A DNA stretch of 64,000 bases from Arthrobacter zhaoxinii (GCF_025244925.1 NZ_CP104275.1:62001-126000); one strand, 5' to 3'. Shown: positions 20,039 through 32,020, numbered from the stretch's first letter. Translations and numbers: made by a program. The notes: generated by a model from the letters alone, not told the origin.

Positions 20039-20072
20039 GAACGGCCCCGCACCCTCCGGTGCGGGGCCGTTC
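20039..20072. terminator. Terminator-like hairpin between convergent genes
   Basis: A 15-bp perfect stem (GAACGGCCCCGCACC with its complement) and a CTCC loop, lying between the acidic-protein gene and the convergent lipid kinase gene. There is no T-tract on either side, as is common for actinobacterial terminators. Confidence 0.65.
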
Positions 20073-21145
20073 TACGTTCCGCGCGGCAGGACGGGAGAGG
20101 GCGGCACCCGGACCAGCAGGGCGCCGGTGTCCACCTCGACCGTGATGGCGGTGGCGGGACCGGTGAGGTCGCCGTCGAGCTGGGTCTGCGTGGGTTCCGC
20201 GACGGTAACCGTGACTTTACGGACCCGGTGGTGCCGGATCACCGGAAGGTCCTTGGGGTAGCGGGTCATCACCTTGCCGGCCACCCAGGCCCAGCCCAGG
20301 ACGCTGCGCGGGCTCATGATGATGACGTCCAGCAGCCCGTCATCCACCACGGCGTCGGGAATGAAATCGATCCCTGCCGGCAGGCGGCCGGTGTTGGCCA
20401 CCAGCACGCTGTGGACCTTCTGCGACACCGCCGGCCCGTCATCCAGGCTGACCGTCATCCGGGTCCTGCGCCCCGGCAGCAGGCGGACGCCCGCTTCGCT
20501 GTAGGCCAGCCAGCCCACCCGCTTTTTCAGCTCATCCCGGGTGGCTGCGATGACCTGGGCATCCAGGCCGATCCCGCCCATCACCAGGAATGCGTTGTGG
20601 GAGGTGCGGCCGGTGGCTGAATCCTCCAGCAGGATGGTTGCCATATCGATCTGCCGCACATCCCCGTGCAGGGAATTGCGGATGTTTCCGGCCAGGTCCG
20701 CCACGGAAATGTCCAGGTTCCGGGCCAGCAGGTTGCCGGTACCCAGCGGGATCAGTCCCAGTGCGGCTCCGGAATGCGCCACGGCCCGCGAGACTTCGCG
20801 GATGGTGCCGTCGCCGCCCGCAGCGAGGACGACGTCGGCCCCGGACTCCAGGGCCTGCAGTGCCTGGAGGTAGCCGGGGCTGTCCACGGTGGTTTCCAGG
20901 ATCAGCGGCGGATCCCAGCCTGCAAGCTCGCAGGAAGTCCGCAGCAGCGCCTCGGCGTCGGGTGCCAGTGCCTTGACCGGGTTGATGACCATGGCGACCC
21001 GCTGGTGCGCCGCGCCCCGCGGGGCGAAGACCGCCGCGTCCGCAGCCGCCCGCCTCCGTCCTCGGGTACCGATAAGAACCCATGTTGCCGCGGAGGCTAA
21101 CAGGGCGGCGCAGAGGACCAGGATGAGCGTAATTTCAACGGGCAT
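20072..21145 (-). CDS. Diacylglycerol/lipid kinase family protein
   Basis: 357 residues. An N-terminal membrane anchor (ITLILVLCAALLASAATWVLI) is followed by a DAGK catalytic domain: VINPVKA (53-59), nucleotide loop AAGGDGTIREV with GGDGT at 110-114, and IPLGTGNLLARNL (132-144). It probably phosphorylates diacylglycerol or another lipid at the inner membrane face, feeding phosphatidate back to phospholipid synthesis. Start: the frame is open for 54 more codons upstream, but those overlap the divergent serS promoter; AGAGG five bases before the ATG at 21145 supports the shorter form. The exact lipid substrate is unknown. Confidence 0.85.
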   Translation of the reverse strand: MPVEITLILVLCAALLASAATWVLIGTRGRRRAAADAAVFAPRGAAHQRVAMVINPVKALAPDAEALLRTSCELAGWDPPLILETTVDSPGYLQALQALESGADVVLAAGGDGTIREVSRAVAHSGAALGLIPLGTGNLLARNLDISVADLAGNIRNSLHGDVRQIDMATILLEDSATGRTSHNAFLVMGGIGLDAQVIAATRDELKKRVGWLAYSEAGVRLLPGRRTRMTVSLDDGPAVSQKVHSVLVANTGRLPAGIDFIPDAVVDDGLLDVIIMSPRSVLGWAWVAGKVMTRYPKDLPVIRHHRVRKVTVTVAEPTQTQLDGDLTGPATAITVEVDTGALLVRVPPSPVLPRGT

Positions 21146-21212
21146 GATGCCTCTCAGAATAGCCGCCGCACGGCAAACCAAAGGCCCGGCGGGTTTTCGG
21201 TACTCTTGAGAC

Positions 21213-22487
21213 GTGATCGATGTAAATGAGCTCCGCGAAAATCCTGAAAAATTCCGAGCCTCGCAGCGCGCCCGGCTGGCCGACGAGAGCATTGTGGACG
21301 CGATCATTTCCGCCGACGCTGCCCGCCGCGATGCCCGGACCCGCTACGAGACCCTGCGTGCCGAGCAGAATGCCTTCGGCAAGCGCGTCGCCGCCGCGAA
21401 GGGCGAAGAGAAGCAGGCCCTCCTGGCCGAGGTGAAGGAACTGGCCGCCTCGGTCAAGGCCGCCGGCGCCGAGGCTGACGCCATCCAGGCCGAATCCGAT
21501 GCGCTGCTGCGCCGGATTCCGAACCTGATCTCCGACGGCGTTCCCACCGGCGGCGAGGACGACTTCGAGGTCATTAAGACCGTCGGCAAGCCCCGCGACT
21601 TCGAGGCCGAGGGCTTTGCGCCCCGCGACCACCTGGAAATCGGCGAGCTGCTCGGCGCCATCGACATGGAACGCGGCGCCAAGGTCTCCGGCTCCCGTTT
21701 CTACTTCCTGCGCGGCGTCGGCGCCCGCCTGGAACTGGCCCTGCTGAACATGGCCATGGACCAGGCCGTGAAGGCCGGGTTCGTCCCGATGATCACCCCC
21801 ACCCTGGTCCGCCCGGAGACGATGCAGGGCACCGGCTTCGACGTGGCCCACGACGCCGAGATCTACCGCCTGGCCGAAGATGACCTGTATCTGGTCGGCA
21901 CGTCCGAGGTGCCGCTGGCCGGTTACCACTCCGACGAGATCCTCGAGCTCGACGGCGGTCCCGTCCGCTACGCCGGCTGGTCTTCCTGCTACCGCCGCGA
22001 AGCAGGCTCGCACGGCAAGGACACGCGCGGCATCATCCGCGTCCACCAGTTCAACAAAGTGGAAATGTTCGTCTACACCCGGCCGGAGGACGCTGCCGAG
22101 GAGCACCGCCGGCTGCTGGCCTGGGAAGAGGAAATGCTGGCCAAGGTCGAGCTGCCCTACCGGGTCATCGACACCGCCGCAGGCGATCTGGGCATGTCCG
22201 CCGCACGGAAGTTCGACTGCGAGGCATGGGTCCCCACCCAGAACGCCTACCGTGAGCTGACCTCCACCTCCAACTGCACCACCTTCCAGGCCCGGCGCCT
22301 GAACATCCGCGAACGCCAGACCGAGGGCAAGGGCACCCGCGCGGTCGCCACCCTGAACGGAACCCTGGCCACCACCCGGTGGATCGTCGCCATCCTGGAG
22401 CACCACCAGAACCCGGACGGCTCGGTAAACGTGCCCGCTGCCCTTCAGCCGTACCTGGGCGGACTGGAAGTCCTTCCGGTCCTCTAG
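21213..22487 (+). CDS. serS: Seryl-tRNA synthetase
   Basis: 424 residues, class II aminoacyl-tRNA synthetase charging tRNA-Ser. An N-terminal helical arm (about 28-100) binds the tRNA long variable arm; the catalytic domain has [11 protein letters not shown] near 231, the motif 2 region [15 protein letters not shown] near 262-276 and [15 protein letters not shown] plus [14 protein letters not shown] (motif 3) near the C-terminus. GTG start; a TACTCT -10-like box (21201-21206) ends six bases upstream and there is no Shine-Dalgarno, so the transcript is probably leaderless. No T-box is visible upstream. Confidence 0.95.
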   Translation: MIDVNELRENPEKFRASQRARLADESIVDAIISADAARRDARTRYETLRAEQNAFGKRVAAAKGEEKQALLAEVKELAASVKAAGAEADAIQAESDALLRRIPNLISDGVPTGGEDDFEVIKTVGKPRDFEAEGFAPRDHLEIGELLGAIDMERGAKVSGSRFYFLRGVGARLELALLNMAMDQAVKAGFVPMITPTLVRPETMQGTGFDVAHDAEIYRLAEDDLYLVGTSEVPLAGYHSDEILELDGGPVRYAGWSSCYRREAGSHGKDTRGIIRVHQFNKVEMFVYTRPEDAAEEHRRLLAWEEEMLAKVELPYRVIDTAAGDLGMSAARKFDCEAWVPTQNAYRELTSTSNCTTFQARRLNIRERQTEGKGTRAVATLNGTLATTRWIVAILEHHQNPDGSVNVPAALQPYLGGLEVLPVL

Positions 22488-22501
22488 CGACGGCAGGCAC
22501 G

Positions 22502-22536
22502 CACGACGGCGGGACCTGCCGGGTTCCGCCGTCGTG
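22502..22536 (+). terminator. Hairpin terminator of serS
   Basis: A 15-bp stem with one G-T pair (CACGACGGCGGGACC, 22502-22516, with GGTTCCGCCGTCGTG, 22522-22536) and a five-base loop, beginning 15 bases after the serS stop. No clear T-tract. Confidence 0.65.
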
Positions 22537-22607
22537 GATCTCCCGTCCGCCGCATTCCTGCGGCACCGGTCCTACCGTCTTTCCGGGGAGGATGTTTAGA
22601 TAAAGCG

Positions 22608-23456
22608 ATGACAACTTTGAGTACTGCTGGCATCGAAGACCAGCAAACACCTGACAAGCAGCACCTCGTAGCGCTGGACGTGGACGGAACCCTCGTGGAC
22701 CACGACGGCCACATGTCCCCGGGCGTACGCAGCGCCGCACGCGCCGCCGCCGAGGCAGGACACCATCTGGTGGTGGCCACCGGCCGGTCCTACGGGGCCG
22801 CGCTGCCCATCCTCGAACTCCTGGGACTGACCACGGGATACTGCGTCTGCTCCAACGGCGCCGTGACCCTGCGCCTGGATCCCTCCCTGGAAGACGGCTA
22901 CGAAGTGCTGGACCGTGTGGTCTTCGATCCCAAGCCGGCACTGGCAGCGCTGCGGGCAAAGCTGCCGACGGCCAAATTCGCCCTCGAAGACGCCGAAGGA
23001 CGGTTCCTGTCCACGGAACGTTTCCAGGACGCCAGCTTCGGTGCCGAAGCCCTTGCCGTGGACTTTGAAACCCTGCTGGACGCGCAGGCCGTACGCGTCG
23101 TGGTCTTCAGCACCGACAGCACGGCGGAGGAATTCGGCTCAGCCGTGCAAGCAATCGGCCTGCACGGCGTGACATATTCCGTGGGCTGGACCGCCTGGCT
23201 GGATATCGCTGCTTCGGGGGTCACCAAGGCCAGCGCGCTGGAGCAGGTCCGGCGCCGGCTGGAGGTTGATCCCACACTGACCGTCGCCCTGGGCGACGGC
23301 CGGAACGACATTGAAATGCTGGACTGGGCGGCCCGCGGCGTGGCCATGGGGCAGGCGCCGGACGAGGTGCTGGCCGCAGCCTCCGAGGTCACCGGCACGG
23401 TCTATGAAGACGGCGCCGTGGGTGTCCTGGCCAGCGTGCTGGACGGCGCGGCCTAG
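22608..23456 (+). CDS. HAD-family hydrolase, Cof type
   Basis: 282 residues, haloacid-dehalogenase superfamily with a type IIB cap. Motif I is ALDVDGTLVD with nucleophile Asp24 and Asp26; motif II is the Thr in VVATGRS; motif IV is GDGRNDIEML with metal-binding aspartates. The family dephosphorylates sugar phosphates, flavin precursors or phospho-cofactors; the substrate here is not identifiable. A TTAGAT box (22596-22601) ends six bases before the ATG, consistent with a leaderless transcript. It converges on the SatD-like gene, with one base between the stops. Confidence 0.85.
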   Translation: MTTLSTAGIEDQQTPDKQHLVALDVDGTLVDHDGHMSPGVRSAARAAAEAGHHLVVATGRSYGAALPILELLGLTTGYCVCSNGAVTLRLDPSLEDGYEVLDRVVFDPKPALAALRAKLPTAKFALEDAEGRFLSTERFQDASFGAEALAVDFETLLDAQAVRVVVFSTDSTAEEFGSAVQAIGLHGVTYSVGWTAWLDIAASGVTKASALEQVRRRLEVDPTLTVALGDGRNDIEMLDWAARGVAMGQAPDEVLAAASEVTGTVYEDGAVGVLASVLDGAA

Positions 23457-23457
23457 C

Positions 23458-24093
23458 TCACGCCCGGTAGGGGAGCGCTGCGGGCGGCAGCGACGCCGGA
23501 CCGTAGACCAGGCCCAGCAGCCGGGCAGCGGCGGGGCGGGTGGCCCATTCCTCGCTCCAGTGGGACCGGACCACTGCCTTGCTCACCGCCTGCGCGGTGA
23601 TCCCCAGCTCCTGGGCAACAAACTTCTGCTGCCCGCGCGCACCGGGAGTCATCAGGTCCAGCACCTTCCACTCTGCCTCGGTCCGGGCTGCCACAATCAG
23701 GCCGAGCAGCCGCAGCACCGCTTCAGCCTCGGCCGCCAGCTCCCCGTCTGGCCCGTCCACGGCGAGCGGGACCCGGTCGCCGGTGCGCTGGGCGCGCTCC
23801 ACTGCGCGCCGGGAATAGACCAGCCCGTACCCCCGGACCTCCTTGAGGTCATCCGGAAGGGGAACCTGCAATTCCCCGACTCCCACACCTACATGCCAGC
23901 GGCGCTTCCGCACCGCGATGAGGGCCGCCTCAACCGCAGTAGCGGCATCCGTCAGCACCCCCTGGGCTTCATCACCGATGGTTCGCTGGAAGGGAACCGC
24001 GGCAGGCAGATGCCGCAGGGACCGGATCAGGTCCGGCACCAGGTCCCCGACGTCGCGGGAATCCCGTTGGTTGATGGTCAGCACAAAATGCAT
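23458..24093 (-). CDS. SatD-like protein with C-terminal helix-turn-helix
   Basis: 211 residues. The N-terminal ~110 residues resemble the SatD family: a short N-terminal beta strand, then the IGDEAQGVL segment (39-47) and HVGVGVGEL (66-74), an arrangement like a degenerate nucleotide-cyclase/GGDEF-type fold. The C-terminal part carries a MarR/sigma-like helix-turn-helix at about 145-172 (RGQQKFVAQELGITAQAVSKAV). The combination suggests a ligand-responsive DNA-binding regulator, which is inference. It is divergent from a 71-residue membrane protein gene with 84 bases between them, a layout compatible with mutual control. Family assignment is from pattern only. Confidence 0.65.
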   Translation of the reverse strand: MHFVLTINQRDSRDVGDLVPDLIRSLRHLPAAVPFQRTIGDEAQGVLTDAATAVEAALIAVRKRRWHVGVGVGELQVPLPDDLKEVRGYGLVYSRRAVERAQRTGDRVPLAVDGPDGELAAEAEAVLRLLGLIVAARTEAEWKVLDLMTPGARGQQKFVAQELGITAQAVSKAVVRSHWSEEWATRPAAARLLGLVYGPASLPPAALPYRA

Positions 24094-24177
24094 GGCACCA
24101 GCATGTCAGACCCCCGGGAAAACAACCGATTGCGGTTGCGGCGCGTCTCCGGCGCCGCTGCGGGTAGAGTCTGGCGC

Positions 24178-24393
24178 ATGACCAGCCAGGAGCACGTGCC
24201 ACGCCCGGACCGCCGACCGCTGCTTCCCCTGCTGTTCAGTGCAGGGGTCCTCCTTCTGGGGCTGTGGGCGGCCTGGCTGACACACAGCTGGATTGTGCTC
24301 GGGGCTGCCGTATTTGTGGCGCTCTTTCCGGCCCGGACCCACGCCGGGGATGTGCGTGCCTGGGCCCGGCGCAGGACCCGCCGCGGCCACTGA
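24178..24393 (+). CDS. Small two-helix membrane protein, unknown function
   Basis: 71 residues with two hydrophobic stretches separated by a short WLTHSW turn (about 15-34 and 37-50), then a basic, Arg-rich C-terminus (RAWARRRTRRGH) expected to sit in the cytoplasm. A TAGAGT -10-like box (24165-24170) ends seven bases before the ATG and no ribosome site is present, so it is likely leaderless. Divergent from the SatD-like gene. I do not recognise the family. Confidence 0.65.
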   Translation: MTSQEHVPRPDRRPLLPLLFSAGVLLLGLWAAWLTHSWIVLGAAVFVALFPARTHAGDVRAWARRRTRRGH

Positions 24394-24427
24394 GTGCCTA
24401 AGGGCCGGCAAGGGGGCGTTAAACGCC

Positions 24428-24464
24428 GACGGCGGCCGGGCCCCCGCAGGAGCCGGCCGCCGTC
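24428..24464. terminator. Hairpin between convergent genes
   Basis: A long GC stem (GACGGCGGCCGG... pairing with ...CCGGCCGCCGTC) with a loop of about ten bases, lying between the small membrane protein gene and the convergent pyrophosphatase gene. No T-tract; a likely actinobacterial bidirectional terminator. Confidence 0.65.
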
Positions 24465-24477
24465 GTGACGTAAAACT

Positions 24478-25038
24478 TTAGTTGTTGACGGGGTTGGCGT
24501 CGACGTCGCGGCCCTGGGCCTGGTCGTCTTCGTGGCCTTCGCCTTGTGCGGAGAAGCGCTCCAGGGAGGCCAACACCTCGGCTTCGGCAGCTTCGCGGCC
24601 GGCCCAGTCAGCGGCTTCAACCCACTTGCCCGGCTCCAGATCCTTGTACTTGGTGAAGAAGTGCTTGATTTCATCCAGCAGGAAGTCGGACACGTCCGAG
24701 AGGTCCTGGATGTGGTCGAAGCGCGGATCCACCGGAACGCACAGGACCTTGGCGTCTCCGCCGCCGTCGTCCACCATGTTGAACACGCCGATGGGGCGGG
24801 ATTCGACCAGCACGCCGGGCATCAGGTCGAAGTCCTGGAGCATCACCAGGGCGTCCAGCGGATCGCCGTCCTCACCCAGGGTGTTTTCGAAGTAGCCGTA
24901 GTGGGTGGGGTAGGCCATGGCGGTGAACAGGACCCGGTCCAGGCGCAGGCGGTGCGTCTCGTGGTCGATTTCGTACTTGACCCGGGATCCCTTGGGGATC
25001 TCGATGGTGACGTCGAGCGTCAGGGGCTTTTCAGGCAT
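24478..25038 (-). CDS. ppa: Inorganic pyrophosphatase
   Basis: 186 residues, family I soluble pyrophosphatase hydrolysing PPi to phosphate. The family signature is intact: DGDPLDALV with Asp57, Asp59 and Asp62, preceded by [30 protein letters not shown] (13-25) is the conserved N-terminal active-site segment. The C-terminus has an unusual acidic/Gln tail after ~165 ([14 protein letters not shown]) beyond the catalytic core. It is divergent from dacB with a 203-base intergenic region holding promoters for both (a TAGTCTTAAAGATAT stretch at 25152-25166). Confidence 0.95.
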   Translation of the reverse strand: MPEKPLTLDVTIEIPKGSRVKYEIDHETHRLRLDRVLFTAMAYPTHYGYFENTLGEDGDPLDALVMLQDFDLMPGVLVESRPIGVFNMVDDGGGDAKVLCVPVDPRFDHIQDLSDVSDFLLDEIKHFFTKYKDLEPGKWVEAADWAGREAAEAEVLASLERFSAQGEGHEDDQAQGRDVDANPVNN

Positions 25039-25241
25039 TGCGACTCCTCACTGGGGTGGCCCGCAGGGGGAGCCACTGGAAAGACTGCATAACGGATCTT
25101 GCGCGGTCGTGTCCCGGGTCCGGTTAGGTTCGGGACGGTGCCGGCATCGGTCTAGTCTTAAAGATATATGTCCCGTGCCGTGTTCGATGCACAGGACCCG
25201 TTGGCCGGGTTTGCCGGCGAGAGTGAAAGAGTCGGTGGGAC

Positions 25242-26669
25242 ATGTCTCGGATGTTCTCCGCTGTGATGCTGGCGCTGGCCTTTGCAGTGCTGCTGGTTCC
25301 GCTGGCCTGCTACGTCGTCCCGCCCCTCGCCGCGTCCCTGGACGGTGAGCGGCTGCAGCGTGCCGAAGTTGTCCCGGACTACCAGGAGCCGCCCGAAAAG
25401 CTCACGGAGGACGGACCGGTGTCCGCCCCGCAGGCAACAGACCCGATGCCCGGCACTGCCGAGCTGGCCCGGCTCCTGGATGCCAGGCTGGCCGTGGAGG
25501 GCGGCGCCACCATCTCCGCCGTCGTGCAGGACGCGCTGACCGGCACCGTGCTTTATGAGCGCGCCGGCTCCACGGGGCTGGCCCCGGCTTCCACCCTCAA
25601 GATCCTGACCGCTGCCGCATCGCTGTCGGCGATGGACGGGGACACCCGCTTTCCCACCACTGCGCTGCCGGGCAAGGACCCCGGAACAGTGGTCCTGCGC
25701 GGCGGGGGAGACGTGCTGCTGACCGCGGGAGCGTCGGATCCGGACTCGGTGGCCGGCCGTGCCGGACTGGCCACCCTCGCGGAGCAGACCGCCGCGGCGC
25801 TTGCGGCCGACGGGACTGCCGGACCGGTTAAGGTCCTGGTGGACGATTCGCTGTTCACCGGCCCGGCGCTCTCCGACGCCTGGGGGCAGGCCGACGTCGA
25901 GGCGGGCGAGATTGCGCCGGTCCACGCCCTGGCAGTGAGCTCGGCCTGGGAGCAGGAGGGCACCGGTCCGGGGCCCCGGGTCGACGACGCCGCCCTGTCC
26001 GCCGGGGAGTCCTACCGCGCCGCCCTTGCTGGGGCCCTGGCGGCCAGGGGCGTCGACGTGGACCCGTCCGTGGAGCGCGGCACCGCGGCAGCCGGAGCCG
26101 TTGCCCTGGCCGAAGTCCGTTCGGCGCCGCTGACCGAACAGGTCGAGTACATGCTGCTGAAGTCGGACAACTACCTGGCCGAAGCGCTGGCCCGGCTCAG
26201 TGCAGCCGCCGCGGGCCGTGAGGCGTCCTTTGCCGGGGGGATCGAGACGGTTGAGGCGGAGGTGGCCGCCCTGGGTGTGGACACGGGCTCGATGGTGCTG
26301 GGGGACGCCAGCGGGCTGTCCGGCGAAACCTCCGTGTCCGCCGCGCAGTTGACCTCGCTGATGCAGATCCTGCTGGCCAGTACGGACCCCGATCTGCGGT
26401 CCGTGGCGGGCGGCCTGCCCGTCGCGGCGCTGAGCGGAACGCTGGCCGGACGCTACGACGAAAGCGCCGATTCCGCCGCCGCGGGCATTGTGCGGGCCAA
26501 AACAGGCACCCTGCTGGCCGTCACCGCGCTGAGCGGATACGCCACCGACGCGGACGGCCGGGTACTTGCCTTCACCTTCATTGCCGGCGGGCTGGATGGA
26601 AACACCCGGCAGGCACGCGACGCCGTGGACGCCGCCGCCGCGGTGCTGGCCGGATGCGGGTGCCGGTAA
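25242..26669 (+). CDS. dacB: D-alanyl-D-alanine carboxypeptidase/endopeptidase (PBP4 family)
   Basis: 475 residues, peptidase S13 class C penicillin-binding protein that trims the D-Ala terminus or cross-links of peptidoglycan. An N-terminal signal anchor (VMLALAFAVLLVPLACYVV) exports it. The three active-site motifs are present: SxxK as S117-TLK120, SDN at 308-310, and KTG at 420-422. GGGDVLL near 154-160 and ASGLSGE near 356-362 are PBP4 landmarks. Start: two in-frame ATGs nine bases apart; the first follows GGTGGGAC and is chosen. It heads a conserved run with the metalloprotease and tilS. Confidence 0.92.
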   Translation: MSRMFSAVMLALAFAVLLVPLACYVVPPLAASLDGERLQRAEVVPDYQEPPEKLTEDGPVSAPQATDPMPGTAELARLLDARLAVEGGATISAVVQDALTGTVLYERAGSTGLAPASTLKILTAAASLSAMDGDTRFPTTALPGKDPGTVVLRGGGDVLLTAGASDPDSVAGRAGLATLAEQTAAALAADGTAGPVKVLVDDSLFTGPALSDAWGQADVEAGEIAPVHALAVSSAWEQEGTGPGPRVDDAALSAGESYRAALAGALAARGVDVDPSVERGTAAAGAVALAEVRSAPLTEQVEYMLLKSDNYLAEALARLSAAAAGREASFAGGIETVEAEVAALGVDTGSMVLGDASGLSGETSVSAAQLTSLMQILLASTDPDLRSVAGGLPVAALSGTLAGRYDESADSAAAGIVRAKTGTLLAVTALSGYATDADGRVLAFTFIAGGLDGNTRQARDAVDAAAAVLAGCGCR

Positions 26670-26750
26670 CCCTGCACGGACCCGGCGGGCGGCAGCTCAC
26701 TAAGGCCCGGGGTGGTGTGGCGCCGGAACCCGATGTGGTCGAATGGAGCC

Positions 26751-27932
26751 ATGGAGAGCAACGAGCGAAACCGTCCCAGCCCTGTCCCCGCGCCGTCCGG
26801 CCCAGGGCAGAACAGTGACGTCCACCCGTCCGCCGGCGCAGCGCCGGCACTGGTGAACTGGGACCTGGCAGCTTCCACGGCCGGGGCCATGGTGGCGCCC
26901 GGACCGAAGATGTCCGCCCGCGAGATCCGCGATGCCGTCGCGGGCCTGCGTGCCGCCGCCGACGCCTCAGTGGCCCATGTGCACCGCATCACCGGTCTGG
27001 AAGCAGCCCGCGACCTGCGTGATTCGGACGTGCTGATTGTGGACCGCGCATCCTGGGCCCGCGCGAACTCCCAGAGCTTCTCCGTGCTGATGGGACCGGC
27101 CCTGCAGCACCTGGCCGATACCCGGCCCGAACAGCTGGCCGCCGCCAACACGGCGCTGGGCGGAACCATGACCGGGGCGCAGCTGGGAACGATCCTGGCG
27201 TTCCTGTCCAGCAAGGTGCTGGGCCAGTATGATCCCTTTGCCGCCCTGGGCGGCGTGGGCAAACCCGGCGGACGGCTGCTGCTCGTGGCGCCGAACATTG
27301 TGACGCTGGAACGTGAGCTGAACGTGGAACCGGCCGACTTCCGCCTCTGGGTCTGCCTGCACGAGCAGACCCACCGGGTGCAGTTTGCCGCCGCCCCGTG
27401 GCTGCGCGGGCACATGCTGGAGCAGATCAGCCAGCTCTCCAACGGCATGATGGACAAGGCGCAGACCATCTCCGAGCGGCTGGGCTCCGCCGTAAAGGCG
27501 CTGAAAGCACCCAAGGGCGGCCTGGACGAAAACGGCGTGCCGACCAAGTCCGTGGACCTGCTGTCCCTGCTGCAGGATCCCGAGGACAAGGAGCGCCTCT
27601 CCCACCTGACCGCCGTTATGTCGCTCCTTGAGGGCCATGCCAACGTGGTGATGGACGCCGTGGACGCGAGCATTGTGCCCAGCGTCAAAACCATCCGGCA
27701 GCGGTTCAACAACCGCGGCGCCAAGCGCGGCTGGATTGACCGGTTCTTCCGCCAGATCATGGGTCTGGACGCCAAGATGCGCCAGTACAGCGACGGCGCC
27801 CGCTTTGTCCGCGCCGTCACGGACCAGGTGGGCATGGAGGGATTCAACCGGGTGTGGGAACGCCCCGAAAACCTCCCGACCGAAGCGGAGATCCACTCCG
27901 CGGACCTATGGATTACCCGGATGGGACTGTAA
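26751..27932 (+). CDS. Zinc-dependent metalloprotease (DUF2342 family)
   Basis: 393 residues, family of actinobacterial zincin-like proteins found between dacB and tilS (some named F420-biosynthesis associated). The zinc motif HEQTH is at 204-208, with a candidate third ligand in EGHANVVMDAVD about 90 residues later. No signal peptide, so cytoplasmic. The biological substrate is unknown. Start: the first 13 codons of the longer frame lack conservation; the ATG at 26751 sits six bases after a TCGAAT -10-like box (26739-26744), suggesting a leaderless transcript. Confidence 0.85.
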   Translation: MESNERNRPSPVPAPSGPGQNSDVHPSAGAAPALVNWDLAASTAGAMVAPGPKMSAREIRDAVAGLRAAADASVAHVHRITGLEAARDLRDSDVLIVDRASWARANSQSFSVLMGPALQHLADTRPEQLAAANTALGGTMTGAQLGTILAFLSSKVLGQYDPFAALGGVGKPGGRLLLVAPNIVTLERELNVEPADFRLWVCLHEQTHRVQFAAAPWLRGHMLEQISQLSNGMMDKAQTISERLGSAVKALKAPKGGLDENGVPTKSVDLLSLLQDPEDKERLSHLTAVMSLLEGHANVVMDAVDASIVPSVKTIRQRFNNRGAKRGWIDRFFRQIMGLDAKMRQYSDGARFVRAVTDQVGMEGFNRVWERPENLPTEAEIHSADLWITRMGL

Positions 27933-27938
27933 CCGAAC

Positions 27939-29078
27939 GTGCTCGACGAAAACCCGAACAACCCAAGCTCCAACCCTGCGGCAGACCGCACCTCCCGCCC
28001 CGCCCCGCGGGTACGCAAACGGCTCCTTCCCACGCTGGGCGACGCACGCAACAGCATCCGGGACACCCTGCGCGACGCCGGCCTGGTTCCGGGCGGGGAC
28101 ACTCCGCCCCTGATCCTGGTGGCCTGCAGCGGCGGCCCCGACTCCCTGGCCCTGGCCCTCGCGGCCTCGTTCTTCTCCCGGCGCGGAGACTACCGGGTGG
28201 GTGCCGTCGTGGTGGACCATCGCCTGCAGCCGGGCAGCGCCGAGGTGGCCGCCTCTGCGCGGGACAAGCTGGAACAGATGGGACTGGATCCCGTCCTCGT
28301 CCGGCAGGTCTCGGTGCCGGAGTCCGGTATGGGCCCGGAAGCTGCCGCACGGACCGTCCGCTACGCGGCGCTGGACGCCGCAGTGGAGGAACTGGAAGCC
28401 GACGCCGTCCTGCTGGGGCACACCCTCGATGACCAGGCCGAGCAGGTCCTGCTGGGCCTGATGCGTGGTTCCGGCACCCGCTCCCTGGCCGGCATGCCCG
28501 CCGTCCGCGGCAAATACCTGCGACCGTTCCTGAGCCTGCGCCGGGAACAGACGCTGGAGATCTGCGCGCACGCCGCACTGGAGCCCTGGCACGATCCCAG
28601 CAACCGGGATCCGGCCTACGCCCGGTCCCGGGTCCGCACCGAGGTGCTGCCGTTCCTGGAGGACAAGCTGGGCCCCGGCATCGCCGAAGCACTGTTCCGT
28701 TCCTCACGTATCCTCTCCGCCGATGCCGACTATCTGGACGCCGTGGCAGCGCAGGCCTTCGAGGAACTTCGGGCAGCCGCACCGGCTGGCAGCGCCCCGG
28801 ATTCCGAAGAGCTGCTGCTGCCGGAAGCGCAGCTGCGGGAGCTTGCCCCCGCCGTCCGCCAGCGGGTCCTGGCCCTCGCGGCACTCGCCCTGGGCGGGGC
28901 GCAGCCAAGCTACGAACGCCTCGCTGCGGTCCAGTCGCTGCTGCGGCGCACCGGGTCCGCAGGACCGGTCCAGCTGGTGGGGAAAGTCAGCGTGTACCGC
29001 CAGCCGCGCGCCAAATCCGTTCACCACGGTGCCGCAAGCTATGGCAATCTTGTTTTTAGGAAAAAGAGCAGCACCTAA
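27939..29078 (+). CDS. tilS: tRNA(Ile)-lysidine synthase
   Basis: 379 residues; ATP-dependent modification of C34 in tRNA-Ile2 to lysidine, needed for AUA decoding. The N-type ATP pyrophosphatase PP-loop is CSGGPDSL with SGGPDS at 64-69, followed by [11 protein letters not shown], typical of Til[21 protein letters not shown] and [11 protein letters not shown] are also family motifs. The C-terminal substrate-binding domain is short, as usual for actinobacteria. GTG start, six bases after the metalloprotease stop, so co-transcribed. Confidence 0.93.
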   Translation: MLDENPNNPSSNPAADRTSRPAPRVRKRLLPTLGDARNSIRDTLRDAGLVPGGDTPPLILVACSGGPDSLALALAASFFSRRGDYRVGAVVVDHRLQPGSAEVAASARDKLEQMGLDPVLVRQVSVPESGMGPEAAARTVRYAALDAAVEELEADAVLLGHTLDDQAEQVLLGLMRGSGTRSLAGMPAVRGKYLRPFLSLRREQTLEICAHAALEPWHDPSNRDPAYARSRVRTEVLPFLEDKLGPGIAEALFRSSRILSADADYLDAVAAQAFEELRAAAPAGSAPDSEELLLPEAQLRELAPAVRQRVLALAALALGGAQPSYERLAAVQSLLRRTGSAGPVQLVGKVSVYRQPRAKSVHHGAASYGNLVFRKKSST

Positions 29079-29115
29079 CATCCAAGCTGCAACACTTCGC
29101 ACCCGGGAGTCATTC

Positions 29116-29667
29116 GTGGATTCACACGACGTCCAGTCAGATCTCAAGCACGTTCTCTACACCAAGGAACAGATCCAAACCCGGATCACGGAACTGGCGG
29201 CCGAAATTGACCGCGACTACGCCGGCCGCGACGTCCTGCTGGTCGGGGTGCTCAAGGGTGCCGTCATGGTGATGGCCGACCTGTCCCGCGCCCTGCACAG
29301 CCACGTCACCATGGACTGGATGGCGGTGTCCTCCTACGGCTCCGGCACGCAGTCTTCCGGCGTCGTCCGTATCCTCAAGGACCTTGAGACGGACCTCCTG
29401 GGCAAGCACGTGCTCATTGTCGAGGACATTATCGATTCCGGCCTGACGCTTTCCTGGCTGCGCACCAACTTGGAATCCCGCGGCCCGGCCAGCGTGGAAA
29501 TCTGCACCCTGCTGCGCAAACCCGATGCCGCCAAGGTGGAAATCGACGTTAAGTACGTCGGTTACGAAATCCCCAACGAGTTCGTGGTCGGCTTCGGCCT
29601 GGACTTTGCCGAGCGTTACCGCAACCTGGACTTCATCGGCACCCTGGCGCCGCACGTTTACGAATAA
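29116..29667 (+). CDS. hpt: Hypoxanthine phosphoribosyltransferase
   Basis: 183 residues; makes IMP/GMP from hypoxanthine/guanine and PRPP in purine salvage. The PRPP loop [14 protein letters not shown] (99-112) has E103, D104 and D107. [14 protein letters not shown] and the flexible loop [11 protein letters not shown] are also characteristic. Start: GTG at 29116, preceded by GGGAG with good spacing. It follows tilS by 37 bases, an order common across bacteria (tilS-hpt-ftsH). Confidence 0.94.
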   Translation: MDSHDVQSDLKHVLYTKEQIQTRITELAAEIDRDYAGRDVLLVGVLKGAVMVMADLSRALHSHVTMDWMAVSSYGSGTQSSGVVRILKDLETDLLGKHVLIVEDIIDSGLTLSWLRTNLESRGPASVEICTLLRKPDAAKVEIDVKYVGYEIPNEFVVGFGLDFAERYRNLDFIGTLAPHVYE

Positions 29668-29856
29668 CAGTTCCGGCCCCGTTCCTCCCCGTCCCCTATG
29701 CGGGGACCGTCATGAACGCCACGCTCTACGCCCTGAGGGAACTAATCCCCTCCCCGGACCGTGTTCTTCTGGGGAACCGTGTATAGCTAGTAGGTAAATT
29801 CCGCGCACACCAGCGTTGTTGACCAGGAGGGACGGGGCAGATAGCCCTGACGACGA

Positions 29857-31947
<2,091 letters not shown>

Positions 31948-31951
31948 GCAG

Positions 31952-31982
31952 GCAGCGGGCGGCCCGGACGGCCGCCCGCTGC
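31952..31982 (+). terminator. Hairpin after ftsH
   Basis: A 13-bp perfect stem (GCAGCGGGCGGCC with its complement) with a five-base loop, starting four bases after the ftsH stop. There is no T-tract. It separates ftsH from the folate genes, which have their own promoter. Confidence 0.6.
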
Positions 31983-32020
31983 AGCCGGGGAACAAAGTCC
32001 CGGCGCGGTAGGATCGACCA

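Noticed and set aside
21146..21212. T-box riboswitch upstream of serS
   Set aside because: The intergenic gap is too short for a T-box and there is no TGGNACC element; the promoter appears to be leaderless.
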